In this document: positions 42,991 to 51,479 of the stretch, piece by piece
How the letters are laid out: every line of letters starts with the position of its first letter
How positions within the stretch are numbered: position 1 is the stretch's first letter
NCBI RefSeq assembly: GCF_035953295.1
Contig: NZ_CP108370.1
Location: 434,001-498,000 of the forward strand
Source of the DNA: Streptomyces sp. NBC_01335
Lineage (GTDB): Bacteria > Actinomycetota > Actinomycetes > Streptomycetales > Streptomycetaceae
DNA: 64,000 nucleotides
Direction of reading: 5' to 3'
Program-made: the position numbers and the translations under genes
The notes under the pieces: model-generated
The model's database searches: none
What the model saw: only the letters and a program-made list of their open reading frames with translations
What the model was told of the DNA's origin: nothing

Positions 42991-45969
42991 ATGTCCGAAA
43001 TGCGCGCGACGCGGCTGCGTCGTCGAGATGTGGAGCTTGCTGTGGTTTTTGTCGAGCGTGAGAACCAGTTGACGCGACTTCGAGAGCTGCTGGCCGACTG
43101 TCTCGGCGGACGAGGGAGCGTCGTCGCGATGAGCGGCCCGGTGGCCGCCGGAAAGACGGAACTGCTCCACGTCTTCGGTGAGCTCGCGGCCCGTGAGGGC
43201 GCGGTGGTGCTGCACGCGGCGGCCAGGTGCTCGGAGCAGGACGTGCCACTGGGCGTCGTCGGACAGCTCTTCGGCCGCGAGCACTTCGCGCCCGAGGAGC
43301 GCGCCCGCGCGCTGCACCTGCCCCGGGGATGCGGCGGGGCGGCGACGTGTGACGCGGACCTGCTGCCTTCCGGCCCGACACCGACGCATGTCGGCCAGGT
43401 CCACTGGGAGTTGATCCGCGCGCTGTCGGAGCGCACGCCGGTGGTGGTGGCGGTCGACGATCTGCACTTCGCCGACCCGGCGTCGCTGAACTCCCTGATC
43501 CACATGGGCGGTCTGCTCCGCGCCTCCCGGGTGCTGATCGCGGTGACCGAGTCCGATCCGCCGACCGACGGGGACGCGACGGAGCGCGCCTGGCGCACGC
43601 CGCTGCTCCGGCAGCGGCACTTCACCCGCGTACGGGTCCGTCCGCTCTCCGTCGCGGCCACCGGGCGGATGCTCTCGGGGCTGCCGGGACGTGTCCTCGC
43701 CCCCGGGACCACGGCCACCGCCTGGCACCGGCTCAGCGGCGGGAACCCGCTGCTGCTGCGCGCGCTCGCGGAGGACTGGTACGAACGGCCCGGTGGCCCG
43801 GTGGCCGGGCGGGAACCCCGTGCGGGAGCGGAGTTCGGCCGAGCGGTGGACGCGTGCGTACGCAGGGCGGGGCGCCGGTTCCGTGACGCGGCCCGCGCGC
43901 TCGCCGTACTGGACGCCTCCGGCTCGCACCACCGCCTGGCGCGGCTGCTGGGTCTGCCGCAGTCCGAGGTGGACGAGACGCTGGCGGCGATGGACGCCAT
44001 CGGCGTCCTGGACGAGGGCCGCTACCGCCACCCCGCCGCGGGCGCCGCCGTACTGGCCGGCATGCCGGCCGCCGACCGTGCGGCGCTGCACCGGGACGCG
44101 GCCCGGCTGCTCCACGGGACGGGGGACTCCGCGCCCGCCGTCGCCGTCCATCTGCTGGCGGCCGGCCACGGCGACGAACCCTTCGCCTTCCCGGTGCTGC
44201 TGGAAGCGGCCCGCGAGGCCCTGCGCCGGGACGACACGGGGTTCGCGGAGGCGTGCCTCGACGTGGCGGCGGAGGCCTGCGCGGACGAGGAGCAGCGGGT
44301 GACGGTCACCATGCTGCGGAGCCTCGTCGACTCCCGGAGCGACCCGGACACGGCCTGCCGGAGACTGCGGCCGCTGGTGGACGCGTTGCGGGAGGGCCGT
44401 CTGACGGGGTGCCAGACCGTTGCCCTGCTCGGGCGGCTGCTCCGGAACGGCAGCGGGGAGGAGATCGCTCTGGCGCTGCGGCGGCTCGAAGGGTTCTCGG
44501 ACACACTGGACGCGGGTTCCGCGGCCGAGTACCTCGCCGCGCGGGAGTGGCTGCGTGCCTCCCACCCGGCGCTGCTGCGGGAGAACGGCCCCCGGTCGCG
44601 TTCCGCGCGGCCGGCCGCGCGGAACGTCCGGAGCGCGCGTACCGGGAGGTCCGAGGCCGGCCGGCCGGCGGGCGGCGCTCCGATGCGGATGGGCGCCGTA
44701 CTGAACGCGCTGCTGCGCTCGGGACCGGATCAGGACAGCGTACGGAGCGCCGAACTCGCCCTCCAGTCGACCCCGTTGGACGACGAGGGGTTCGACACGC
44801 TCCATCTCGCGCTGTCCGTGCTGGTCTACGCGGACCGCTCGGACCTGGCGGTGGGCTGGTGCGACGCACTGGTGCGGGAGGCGGGCGAACGCGACGCCCC
44901 GGCGTGGCAGGCGCTGTTCGCGGCGGTCCGGGCGGAGATCGCCGTCCGCCAGGGCGACGCCCGGCTCGCGGAGCGCACCGCCCGTCGGGCCATTTCCCTC
45001 ATTTCGGCAGGGAGTTGGGGCGTATCGATCGGTTCTCCGCTCTCCAGTCTGCTGCTCTCCGCCACCGCTACGGGCACCGTGCCGGAGACCGGCGTCCCGC
45101 GCACGTGGAACCTGCCCGAGCAGTTGTTCCAGACGCGGTTCGGCGTCCAGTACCTCCACGCGCGCGGCCGGCAGCGGCTCTCGCTCGATCTGCTGCACGC
45201 GGCGCTGGACGATCTGACCACGTGCGGAAGGCTGTTGCGGGAGTGGGACATCGACCAGCCCGCGTTCGTACCGTGGCGGAGCGACGCGGTGACGGTGCTG
45301 CTGCGGCTCGGCAGGACCGACGAGGCGCGCCGTCTGGCGTCCGAGCAGCTGGCCCTGGTGTCGCCCGCGCAGCCCCGGGCCCGGGGAACGGCGCTGCGGA
45401 CGGCCGCCTCCGTGGCGGACCCGAGGCGGCGTGCGGTGCTCCTGCGGGAGGCGGTGGACCTGCTGGGCGCGGCCGGTGACCGGCTGGAGCTGGCGCGCGC
45501 CCTCGCCGATCTGAGCGCGGTCCACACCCGGGCGGGCCAGAGCGGCAGGGCCCGGATGGTCGCCCGGCAGGCCCGGGAGATCGCGGAGGAGCAGGGTTTC
45601 GCCCCGCTGTCGCGGCAGCTCGCGGCGGAGGAGTCCCGGGCGGTGAAGGACGACCGGGACACCGGGGTCACCCTGCTCAGCGGCTCGGAGTCGCAGGTGG
45701 CTGCGCTCGCGGTGGCCGGCCACTCGAACCGGGAGATCGCCGAGAAGCTGTTCATCACCGTCAGCACGGTGGAGCAGCATCTGACGCACGCCTACCGCAA
45801 GCTCCGGGTGAAGGGCCGGGCCGACCTACCGAGTTCGCTGCGCGAGCACGGCCGGTCCGAGCAGCCCGCCGCCGGCCGGGCGCGTGAGCACACGCGCCCG
45901 GCCGGGGGTCAGGGCGCGGCGGGGGGCACCGGCAGTCCGAGCAGCCCGCGCAGTGTGTCCGCCTCGTAG
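42991..45969 (+). CDS. LAL-type LuxR regulator (AAA ATPase plus HTH)
   Basis: 992 aa from ATG 42991. GTG 43042, with TGGAG 6 nt upstream, gives VVFVERENQLTRLRELL, the usual LAL beginning, and may be the true start. Walker A is GPVAAGKTE (about 49-57) and Walker B VVVAVDDLHFADP (151 on). A long helical-repeat middle follows, then a C-terminal LuxR HTH: LLSGSESQVAALAVAGHSNREIAEKLFITVSTVEQHLTHAYRKLRVKG in outline. A 40-residue Pro/Gly/Arg-rich tail follows the HTH. LAL proteins are pathway-specific activators of macrolide-type PKS clusters. It faces the PKS genes tail to tail and overlaps the LLM gene by 61 bp. Confidence 0.9.
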   Translation: MSEMRATRLRRRDVELAVVFVERENQLTRLRELLADCLGGRGSVVAMSGPVAAGKTELLHVFGELAAREGAVVLHAAARCSEQDVPLGVVGQLFGREHFAPEERARALHLPRGCGGAATCDADLLPSGPTPTHVGQVHWELIRALSERTPVVVAVDDLHFADPASLNSLIHMGGLLRASRVLIAVTESDPPTDGDATERAWRTPLLRQRHFTRVRVRPLSVAATGRMLSGLPGRVLAPGTTATAWHRLSGGNPLLLRALAEDWYERPGGPVAGREPRAGAEFGRAVDACVRRAGRRFRDAARALAVLDASGSHHRLARLLGLPQSEVDETLAAMDAIGVLDEGRYRHPAAGAAVLAGMPAADRAALHRDAARLLHGTGDSAPAVAVHLLAAGHGDEPFAFPVLLEAAREALRRDDTGFAEACLDVAAEACADEEQRVTVTMLRSLVDSRSDPDTACRRLRPLVDALREGRLTGCQTVALLGRLLRNGSGEEIALALRRLEGFSDTLDAGSAAEYLAAREWLRASHPALLRENGPRSRSARPAARNVRSARTGRSEAGRPAGGAPMRMGAVLNALLRSGPDQDSVRSAELALQSTPLDDEGFDTLHLALSVLVYADRSDLAVGWCDALVREAGERDAPAWQALFAAVRAEIAVRQGDARLAERTARRAISLISAGSWGVSIGSPLSSLLLSATATGTVPETGVPRTWNLPEQLFQTRFGVQYLHARGRQRLSLDLLHAALDDLTTCGRLLREWDIDQPAFVPWRSDAVTVLLRLGRTDEARRLASEQLALVSPAQPRARGTALRTAASVADPRRRAVLLREAVDLLGAAGDRLELARALADLSAVHTRAGQSGRARMVARQAREIAEEQGFAPLSRQLAAEESRAVKDDRDTGVTLLSGSESQVAALAVAGHSNREIAEKLFITVSTVEQHLTHAYRKLRVKGRADLPSSLREHGRSEQPAAGRAREHTRPAGGQGAAGGTGSPSSPRSVSAS

Positions 45970-47066
45970 GCGGTCCGGAACGCGCCCCGGGCCTGGAGTT
46001 CGGGGACCAGTTCCCGGGTGATGGCGTGGAGGTCGTGGGGCAGGGCGCCGGGGCGCAGGCGGTACCCGGACAGCCCTGCCTCCTGCCATTCCAGGAGCAG
46101 GTCGGCGACCTCCGCGGGGGTCCCGGTGATGATCTCGGCGTCGGAGGCGTAGGTGCTGCCGTGCGCCTCGTTCAGGCGGGCCAGGCGCTCGGCCGCGCGG
46201 CCCGGGACGCTGTCGAGGAAGACCACGAGGTCGCCGAAGACGTGGACCTTCTGGTCCGCGCGCCCGGCCGCCGCCTGCTCGGCCCTGATCTCCTCGACGG
46301 TCGCCCGTGCCTCCTCGACGCTGTGCGGGGTCACCGAGACGACATCGGCCGAGCGGGCCCCGTACCGGTACGGCAGGGTGATGTGGGCGACGGTGAAGAC
46401 GACCGGGTGACCCTGAGGGGCGCGGGGGGCGAGGGACGGCGAGTCGATGGTGATCCAGTCGCCGGCCGCGCCGCCGAGGGGCTCGATCTCGGTGAAGCTG
46501 CCGTGCGGGTCCGGGTCGGCGGGGGCGAAGCGGCCGGGTGCGGCGAGGTCCCGCAGCGCCTTCTCGTCGTCCACGCCGTCCCAGAGGGCGCGTACGACGC
46601 GTACCAGGTCGGCGGCGCGTTCGAAGAGTTCGGCCATCGGCGTCTGCACCTCGGGGGTGAAGATGTCGGCGATCACGATCGGCCGCGCCGGGGTGACCGG
46701 GGTGCGCCAGCCGGCCCGGCCGTCGCTGAGGTGGTCGAGGCTGGCGATCGCCTTCGCGACGTTCGTGGGCTGGGCGTGGTCGGTCACGATGCTCGGTATC
46801 AGCCCGATGCGCTCGGTACGGGCGGCCAGCGCCGAGGCGACGAGGACGGCGTCGAGGCGGTGGTTCACGTGCCCGGCGGGGCGCTTCGGCGGGTCCTCCA
46901 CCGTGACGAAGTCCAGCAGTCCGCGTTCGGCCTCCTGGGCGAGGGCGGTCCAGTGCGCCAGGCCGAAGAGGTTCCCGGCCGGGGCGTCGGGCCCGGCGCC
47001 GGCCGCCGGGTGCCAGCCGACGTTGTCCAGTGCCACGGCGAGGTGCAGCGGCTGTCGTGCGGTCAT
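45909..47066 (-). CDS. LLM-class flavin-dependent monooxygenase (NtaA/SnaA/DszA-like)
   Basis: 385 aa, ATG 47066, AGAGAGAAG upstream. Luciferase-like TIM barrel: LHLAVALDNVGWHPAA, LAQEAERGLLDFVTVEDPP, VASALAARTERIGLIPSIVTDHAQPTNVAKAIASLDHLSDGRAGWR (in pieces), DLVRVVRALWDGVDD and a C-terminal ITGTPAEVADLLLEWQEAGLSGYRLRPGALPHD. The NtaA/DszA branch is FMNH2-dependent and oxidises aminopolycarboxylates, sulfones or polyketide-type substrates. It is 153 nt downstream of the terminal PKS gene on the same strand, so it may be a tailoring enzyme. Alternatively it belongs with the sulfur-type operon. Its 3' end overlaps the LAL gene by 61 bp on the opposite strand. Confidence 0.88.
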   Translation of the reverse strand: MTARQPLHLAVALDNVGWHPAAGAGPDAPAGNLFGLAHWTALAQEAERGLLDFVTVEDPPKRPAGHVNHRLDAVLVASALAARTERIGLIPSIVTDHAQPTNVAKAIASLDHLSDGRAGWRTPVTPARPIVIADIFTPEVQTPMAELFERAADLVRVVRALWDGVDDEKALRDLAAPGRFAPADPDPHGSFTEIEPLGGAAGDWITIDSPSLAPRAPQGHPVVFTVAHITLPYRYGARSADVVSVTPHSVEEARATVEEIRAEQAAAGRADQKVHVFGDLVVFLDSVPGRAAERLARLNEAHGSTYASDAEIITGTPAEVADLLLEWQEAGLSGYRLRPGALPHDLHAITRELVPELQARGAFRTAYEADTLRGLLGLPVPPAAP

Positions 47067-47089
47067 CGTGTTCTTCTCTCTGGTGTCTT

Positions 47090-47185
47090 GCGGAGTGCGG
47101 ATGCGGTGGTGCGGTTCGGGTGCGGTGGGTCGGTGCGGGCGCCGGTTCGGTGCGGCGGTTCGGCGGTGCGGTGGGTCGGCGGCGG
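47090..47185. repeat. Low-complexity GTGCGG/GGTTCGG repeats between PKS and LLM genes
   Basis: Imperfect short direct repeats of GTGCGGT, GGTTCGG and GCGGTGGGTCGG (the last occurs twice, at about 47123 and 47168). Strongly purine-rich on the plus strand; no coding. Confidence 0.5.
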
Positions 47186-47219
47186 ACCTGTCCTGGCGGT
47201 TCGGCCGCGGCGTGCGGGT

Positions 47220-50200
47220 TCAGTCCCGGAGGCTCAGCCACGTCTCGACGGCGGCCGCGGTGGTCGCCGAGTGCTCCTCCAGTACGGAGAAGTGGTCGCC
47301 CGGCACGTCGGTGGTGTCGTGCGGCAGCCGCCAGAAGGCGCGGGTGTCCCGGGCGGGGTCGTCCGGTGTACCGGGAAGGGGGGCCTCGGCGCGGAGCAGC
47401 AGCGTGGGGGTGGTGACCTCCCGGGGCTGCCAGCTGCCGAAGGTGGTGAGGTAACTGCCCATCGTGGTGATGCCGTTGTCGGTGAGCCCGAGGTCGAAGG
47501 CGTCGAACCGGTCGACCATTCCGTTGATCATGGCAGGCATCCACCACTCCATTCCCGGCAGGGTCGCGGTGTCCATCGGATAGGTGTCCACCATGGTCAG
47601 GCCGGTCGGCGGGGTGCCGCGCCGTTCGAGTTCGGCGGCCACCGCGTGGGCGACGCAGCCACCCAGGGACCTCCCCAGCACGGCGAACGGCCTGTCGCCC
47701 ACGAGGCGTTGGACGGCGTCGGCCTGCATCGTCACGAAGGTCTCCGCCGAGTCGGGCAGGGCGCTGCCTTCGGGGTAACCGGGCGCGGGGACGGCGAGGA
47801 CGTCCCGTACGCCGTGCAGCGCCTGGGCGAACCGGGCGTACTCGTGCGGCCCGGAGAGGGCGGTGAGGGCGGGGAAGCAGACCAGCGCGGTCCGTGCGTC
47901 GCCCCGTGCCAGCGCCACCGGTTCGGCCGCGTGCCGGGCGCGGTCCGCCGTACCGAAGGTGCTCCTCAACCGGGAGGCGGCGATGGCCACTTCGGTGGCG
48001 GCCTTGATCTCCTGGGCGGCGCACAGCCGCAGATAGAGCGTGGTGAGGGGCCCTTCGTCCGGGCCGGTGGGCTGTTTCCGTGCCCGCAGCAGTTCGCCCA
48101 AGTGTCCAGCGAGCGACGCCGGTTCGGGGTAGCGAATGGTGAGGGCTCCGCCGAGCGCCAGGCCCGTGCGGGCGGCGAGCCGGGTGCGCAGTTCGACGGC
48201 GGAGAGGGAGTCCAGGCCCACTTCGACGAAGGCCCGGTCGGGGGCGACGGCGCCGGGGGACGTGTGCCCGAGGACGGCGGACACCTCCGCCGTGACGAGG
48301 TCGAGCAGCGCGGTGTCGAGCGCTGGCCCCGACAGCTCCGCGTGCCGGTCGGCCCAACTAGGCCGTGTGTCGAAAGTGGCGCCGTCCGCCCGGAGGGCGG
48401 GTCCGGCGGCGTCCGGTGCGTGCGATCGCAAGGCGGAGGGTCGCCCCGATACTGGATGTATCGGGGTGATCCCGACAACGCGGCGAGCGTGCGTGCCGGG
48501 CGTCGCCGGACAGGCGGGACTTTCGACACACGGCCTAGGCCCGTTCACCGCTGACTCGGGTTCGGCGAGCGGGGTTACCGCGGTGGCTCGGCGGGTCACG
48601 GTGGCGTCGAGCCAGTGGCGGCTGCGCTGGAAGGGGTAGGTGGGCAGGTCGACCGTACGGGGCCGCTCGCCCTCGAAGACGGCCCGCCAGTCGACCGGTG
48701 CCCCGTGGGCGTGGAGGCGGGCCAGCGCCGTCAGGAGCGTCGTCGCCTCGGCCCGGCCGCCGCGCAGCAGGGGAACGAGTACGGGGGGCGACGCCGCGTC
48801 CGGGTCCTGGGCGGTCAGGATCTCGGCGGTCAGGCCGGTCAGGACGGCGTCCGGTCCGATCTCGACGAACCGGGTCACCCCCGAGTCGCGCAACTCCCGC
48901 ACCACGTCGAGGAAGCGGACCGGCCGCCGGGCGTGCTCGGTCCAGTGGTCGGCGGTGCCCAGCTCTCCCGTACCGGCGGGGGCGCCGGTCAGGTCGGAGA
49001 CCACGGGGATGCCGGGCTCCTCGTACCGCAGCGCCTTGGCCGTACGGTGGAACTCGTCCAGCATCGGGTCCATGCGGGGCGAGTGGAAGGCGTGGCTCAC
49101 CCGCAGGCGGGACGTTCTGCGGCCGCGCTCCTCGAAGCCGGCCGCCACGGCGAGGACGGGTTCCTCGTCGCCGGAGACGACCACCGCGCGGGGGCCGTTG
49201 ACCGCGGCGACCGCGACCGTCTCCCCCAGGCCGGCGAGCGCCTCGGCGACCTCCTCCTCGGTCGCCTCGACGGCGGCCATCGCCCCACCGGGCGGCAGCG
49301 CCTGCATCAGCCGGCCGCGCGCCGCGACCAGGGCTGCGGCGTCCTCCAGGGAGAGCACCCCGGCCACCTGCGCGGCGGCGAGCCCGCCGATCGAGTGCCC
49401 GGCGACGACGTCGGGCCGCACCCCCCAGGCATCCAGCAGCCGGAAGAGCGCGACCTCCACGGCGAAGAGGGCGGGTTGGGCGTACTCCGTGCGGTCGAGC
49501 AGCTCGCCGTGGTCGGCACGGAGCACGACCTCGCGCACCGGGTGGGCGAGGTGGCCCGCGCAGTGACGGTCCAGCGCGGCGGCCACCTCGTCGAAGGCGC
49601 GGGCGTAGGCGGGGAACTGCTCGTACAACTCCCTTCCCATGGACACTCGTTGGCTGCCCTGCCCGGTGAAGAGGAAGGCGGTGCGCCCGGTGCGCGCCGC
49701 GCGGGGAAGGTCTTGCCCGGCGCCGACGACGGCGGCGGAGGGATGTCCGTCCGCCAGTGCCCGCAGCCCGGCGAGAAGCTCGTCCCGGTCCTCGGCCACC
49801 ACGGTGGCGCGGTGCGGGTGCGTGGTGCGGGCGGTGGCCAGCGACCAGGACACGTCGAGCGGGTCGAGGCCGGGGCGGGAGTCCAGCAGCCCAGCCAGCC
49901 GGGCCGCCTGGTCCCGCAGCGCCCCCGCCGACCTGGCGGAGAGCAGCCAGGGGAGCACGCCGGCGGCACGGGGCGCGGGGGCGTCGGCCTCCGGCCCGCT
50001 CCCGTCCGGGGCAGGGGCGGCCGGGGCCTCCTCGACGATCACGTGGGCGTTCGTCCCGCTCACGCCGAAGGCGGAGACCCCGGCCCGGCGGGGGCGACCG
50101 GTACCGGGCCACGGCCGGGCCTCGTCCAGCAGCCGTACCCCGCCGCCCGCCCACTCCACGTGCGGGGTGGGGGTACCGGCGTGCAGGGACTGCGGGAGGA

Positions 50201-51404
50201 TACCGTGCCGGATCGACTGCACGGCCTTGATCAGTCCGGCCACTCCCGCCGCGGCGGCGGTGTGGCCGATGTTGGACTTGAGCGAACCGAGCCAGAGCGG
50301 GGCGTCCTCGGGCCGTCCGGTGCCGTAGACCTCCTGGAGCGCCTGGGCCTCGATCGGGTCGCCGAGGGTGGTGCCGGTGCCGTGCCCCTCCACCAGGTCG
50401 ACGTCGTGCGGGGCGAGGCCGGCGGTGGCCAGCGCCTGCCGGATGACCCGCTGCTGGGCGGGTCCGTTCGGTGCGGTCAGCCCGTTCGAGGCACCGTCCT
50501 GGTTCACCGCGGAGCCGCGTACCACCGCGAGCACCGGGTGCCCCAGCCGCCGCGCGTCCGACAGCCGTTCCACCAGCAGCATTCCGGCCCCCTCCGCCCA
50601 GCCGGTGCCGTCCGCCCCCGCGCCGTACGCACGGCACCGGCCGTCCGGCGAGAGCCCGCGCTGGCGGGAGAACTCCACGAAGCCGGCCGGGGTGGACATC
50701 ACGGTCGCGCCGCCCGCGAGCGCGAGGTCGCACTCCCCCGAGCGCAGCGCCTGTACGGCGAGGTGGAGGGCGACCAGCGAGGAGGAGCACGCGGTGTCCA
50801 CCGTCACGGCCGGGCCCTCGAACCCGTACGTGTAGGAGATCCGCCCCGACGCCACACTGGCGAGGTTGCCGATGCCGAGGTACCCCTCCAGTTCGGCCGG
50901 TACCTCGGTGAGCCGGTGGTGGTAGTCCTGTGCGGTCAGGCCGACGAAGACCCCGGTACGGCTGCCGCGCAGGGACTCAGGAGCGATGCCCGCCCGCTCG
51001 AAGGCCTCCCAGGACGACTCCAGCAGCAACCGCTGCTGCGGGTCGGTCGCCAGCGCCTCGCGCGGTGACATCCCGAAGAACTCGGCGTCGAAGTCCGCCG
51101 CGTCGTGCAGGAATCCGCCGTGCCGGGCGTAGCTGGTGCCGGGGTGCGCGGGATCGGGGTCGTAGAGCGCTTCGAGGTCCCAGCCCCGGTCGGTGGGCCA
51201 CGGGGTGATGGCGTCGCCGCCGGCGGCCACCAGATCCCACAGGGCGTCCGGCGAGTCCACCCCGCCGGGGAGCCGGCAGCTCATGCCGACGACGGCGATC
51301 GGCTCCCGGAGGCCTGACTCGACCTCGCGCAGGCGCTTCAGCGTCTCCCGGTTCTCGGCGAGCGCGCGCTTGAGGTAACTGCGCAGCTTCTCCTCATCGG
51401 CCAT
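47220..51404 (-). CDS. Type I modular PKS, terminal module: KS-AT(malonyl)-ACP-TE, interrupted in frame by a MITE
   Basis: 1394 aa, ATG 51404 with AGGAGGTGG 7-8 nt upstream. An N-terminal coiled-coil docking region (1-30) comes first. KS about 34-460: Cys206 in TVDTACSSS, His341, His381. AT about 575-890: Ser671 in GHSIGG, HAFH at 771-774, EYAQPALF, all malonyl-CoA type. There is no KR, DH or [15 protein letters not shown], Ser1066. TE about 1170-1394: Ser1246 in LGRSLGG, Asp1273, His1371. The module adds a malonyl unit, leaves a 3-keto group and releases the chain. Residues 957-1015, in the AT-ACP linker, are encoded by a 177-bp MITE insertion that keeps the frame. Confidence 0.95.
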   Translation of the reverse strand: MADEEKLRSYLKRALAENRETLKRLREVESGLREPIAVVGMSCRLPGGVDSPDALWDLVAAGGDAITPWPTDRGWDLEALYDPDPAHPGTSYARHGGFLHDAADFDAEFFGMSPREALATDPQQRLLLESSWEAFERAGIAPESLRGSRTGVFVGLTAQDYHHRLTEVPAELEGYLGIGNLASVASGRISYTYGFEGPAVTVDTACSSSLVALHLAVQALRSGECDLALAGGATVMSTPAGFVEFSRQRGLSPDGRCRAYGAGADGTGWAEGAGMLLVERLSDARRLGHPVLAVVRGSAVNQDGASNGLTAPNGPAQQRVIRQALATAGLAPHDVDLVEGHGTGTTLGDPIEAQALQEVYGTGRPEDAPLWLGSLKSNIGHTAAAAGVAGLIKAVQSIRHGILPQSLHAGTPTPHVEWAGGGVRLLDEARPWPGTGRPRRAGVSAFGVSGTNAHVIVEEAPAAPAPDGSGPEADAPAPRAAGVLPWLLSARSAGALRDQAARLAGLLDSRPGLDPLDVSWSLATARTTHPHRATVVAEDRDELLAGLRALADGHPSAAVVGAGQDLPRAARTGRTAFLFTGQGSQRVSMGRELYEQFPAYARAFDEVAAALDRHCAGHLAHPVREVVLRADHGELLDRTEYAQPALFAVEVALFRLLDAWGVRPDVVAGHSIGGLAAAQVAGVLSLEDAAALVAARGRLMQALPPGGAMAAVEATEEEVAEALAGLGETVAVAAVNGPRAVVVSGDEEPVLAVAAGFEERGRRTSRLRVSHAFHSPRMDPMLDEFHRTAKALRYEEPGIPVVSDLTGAPAGTGELGTADHWTEHARRPVRFLDVVRELRDSGVTRFVEIGPDAVLTGLTAEILTAQDPDAASPPVLVPLLRGGRAEATTLLTALARLHAHGAPVDWRAVFEGERPRTVDLPTYPFQRSRHWLDATVTRRATAVTPLAEPESAVNGPRPCVESPACPATPGTHARRVVGITPIHPVSGRPSALRSHAPDAAGPALRADGATFDTRPSWADRHAELSGPALDTALLDLVTAEVSAVLGHTSPGAVAPDRAFVEVGLDSLSAVELRTRLAARTGLALGGALTIRYPEPASLAGHLGELLRARKQPTGPDEGPLTTLYLRLCAAQEIKAATEVAIAASRLRSTFGTADRARHAAEPVALARGDARTALVCFPALTALSGPHEYARFAQALHGVRDVLAVPAPGYPEGSALPDSAETFVTMQADAVQRLVGDRPFAVLGRSLGGCVAHAVAAELERRGTPPTGLTMVDTYPMDTATLPGMEWWMPAMINGMVDRFDAFDLGLTDNGITTMGSYLTTFGSWQPREVTTPTLLLRAEAPLPGTPDDPARDTRAFWRLPHDTTDVPGDHFSVLEEHSATTAAAVETWLSLRD
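48358..48538. mobile_element. MITE-like element inserted in frame in the terminal PKS gene
   Basis: Perfect 20-bp terminal inverted repeats: CTAGGCCGTGTGTCGAAAGT at 48358-48377 and its exact complement at 48519-48538. A TA (or the palindrome CTAG) is present at both ends, as for a 2-4 bp target duplication. Removing the element and one copy restores an uninterrupted GGG-CCT-AGT-TGG codon run. The interior has no transposase frame and contains a hairpin (CCCCGATAC 48444-48452 / GTATCGGGG 48458-48466). Net insertion 177 bp, 59 codons, with no stop in the host frame. Confidence 0.9.
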
Positions 51405-51479
51405 GACCGGCCACCTCCTCCATGGTCTTTGTGTGCGAATAAATTTGATGCTGCGTCAGGACGTGTGAACGGTCGGGGG

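Noticed and set aside
47101..47219. Possible second leader peptide before the LLM gene
   Set aside because: The minus-strand sequence upstream of 47066 holds no short frame with a ribosome site or a Cys-rich end.
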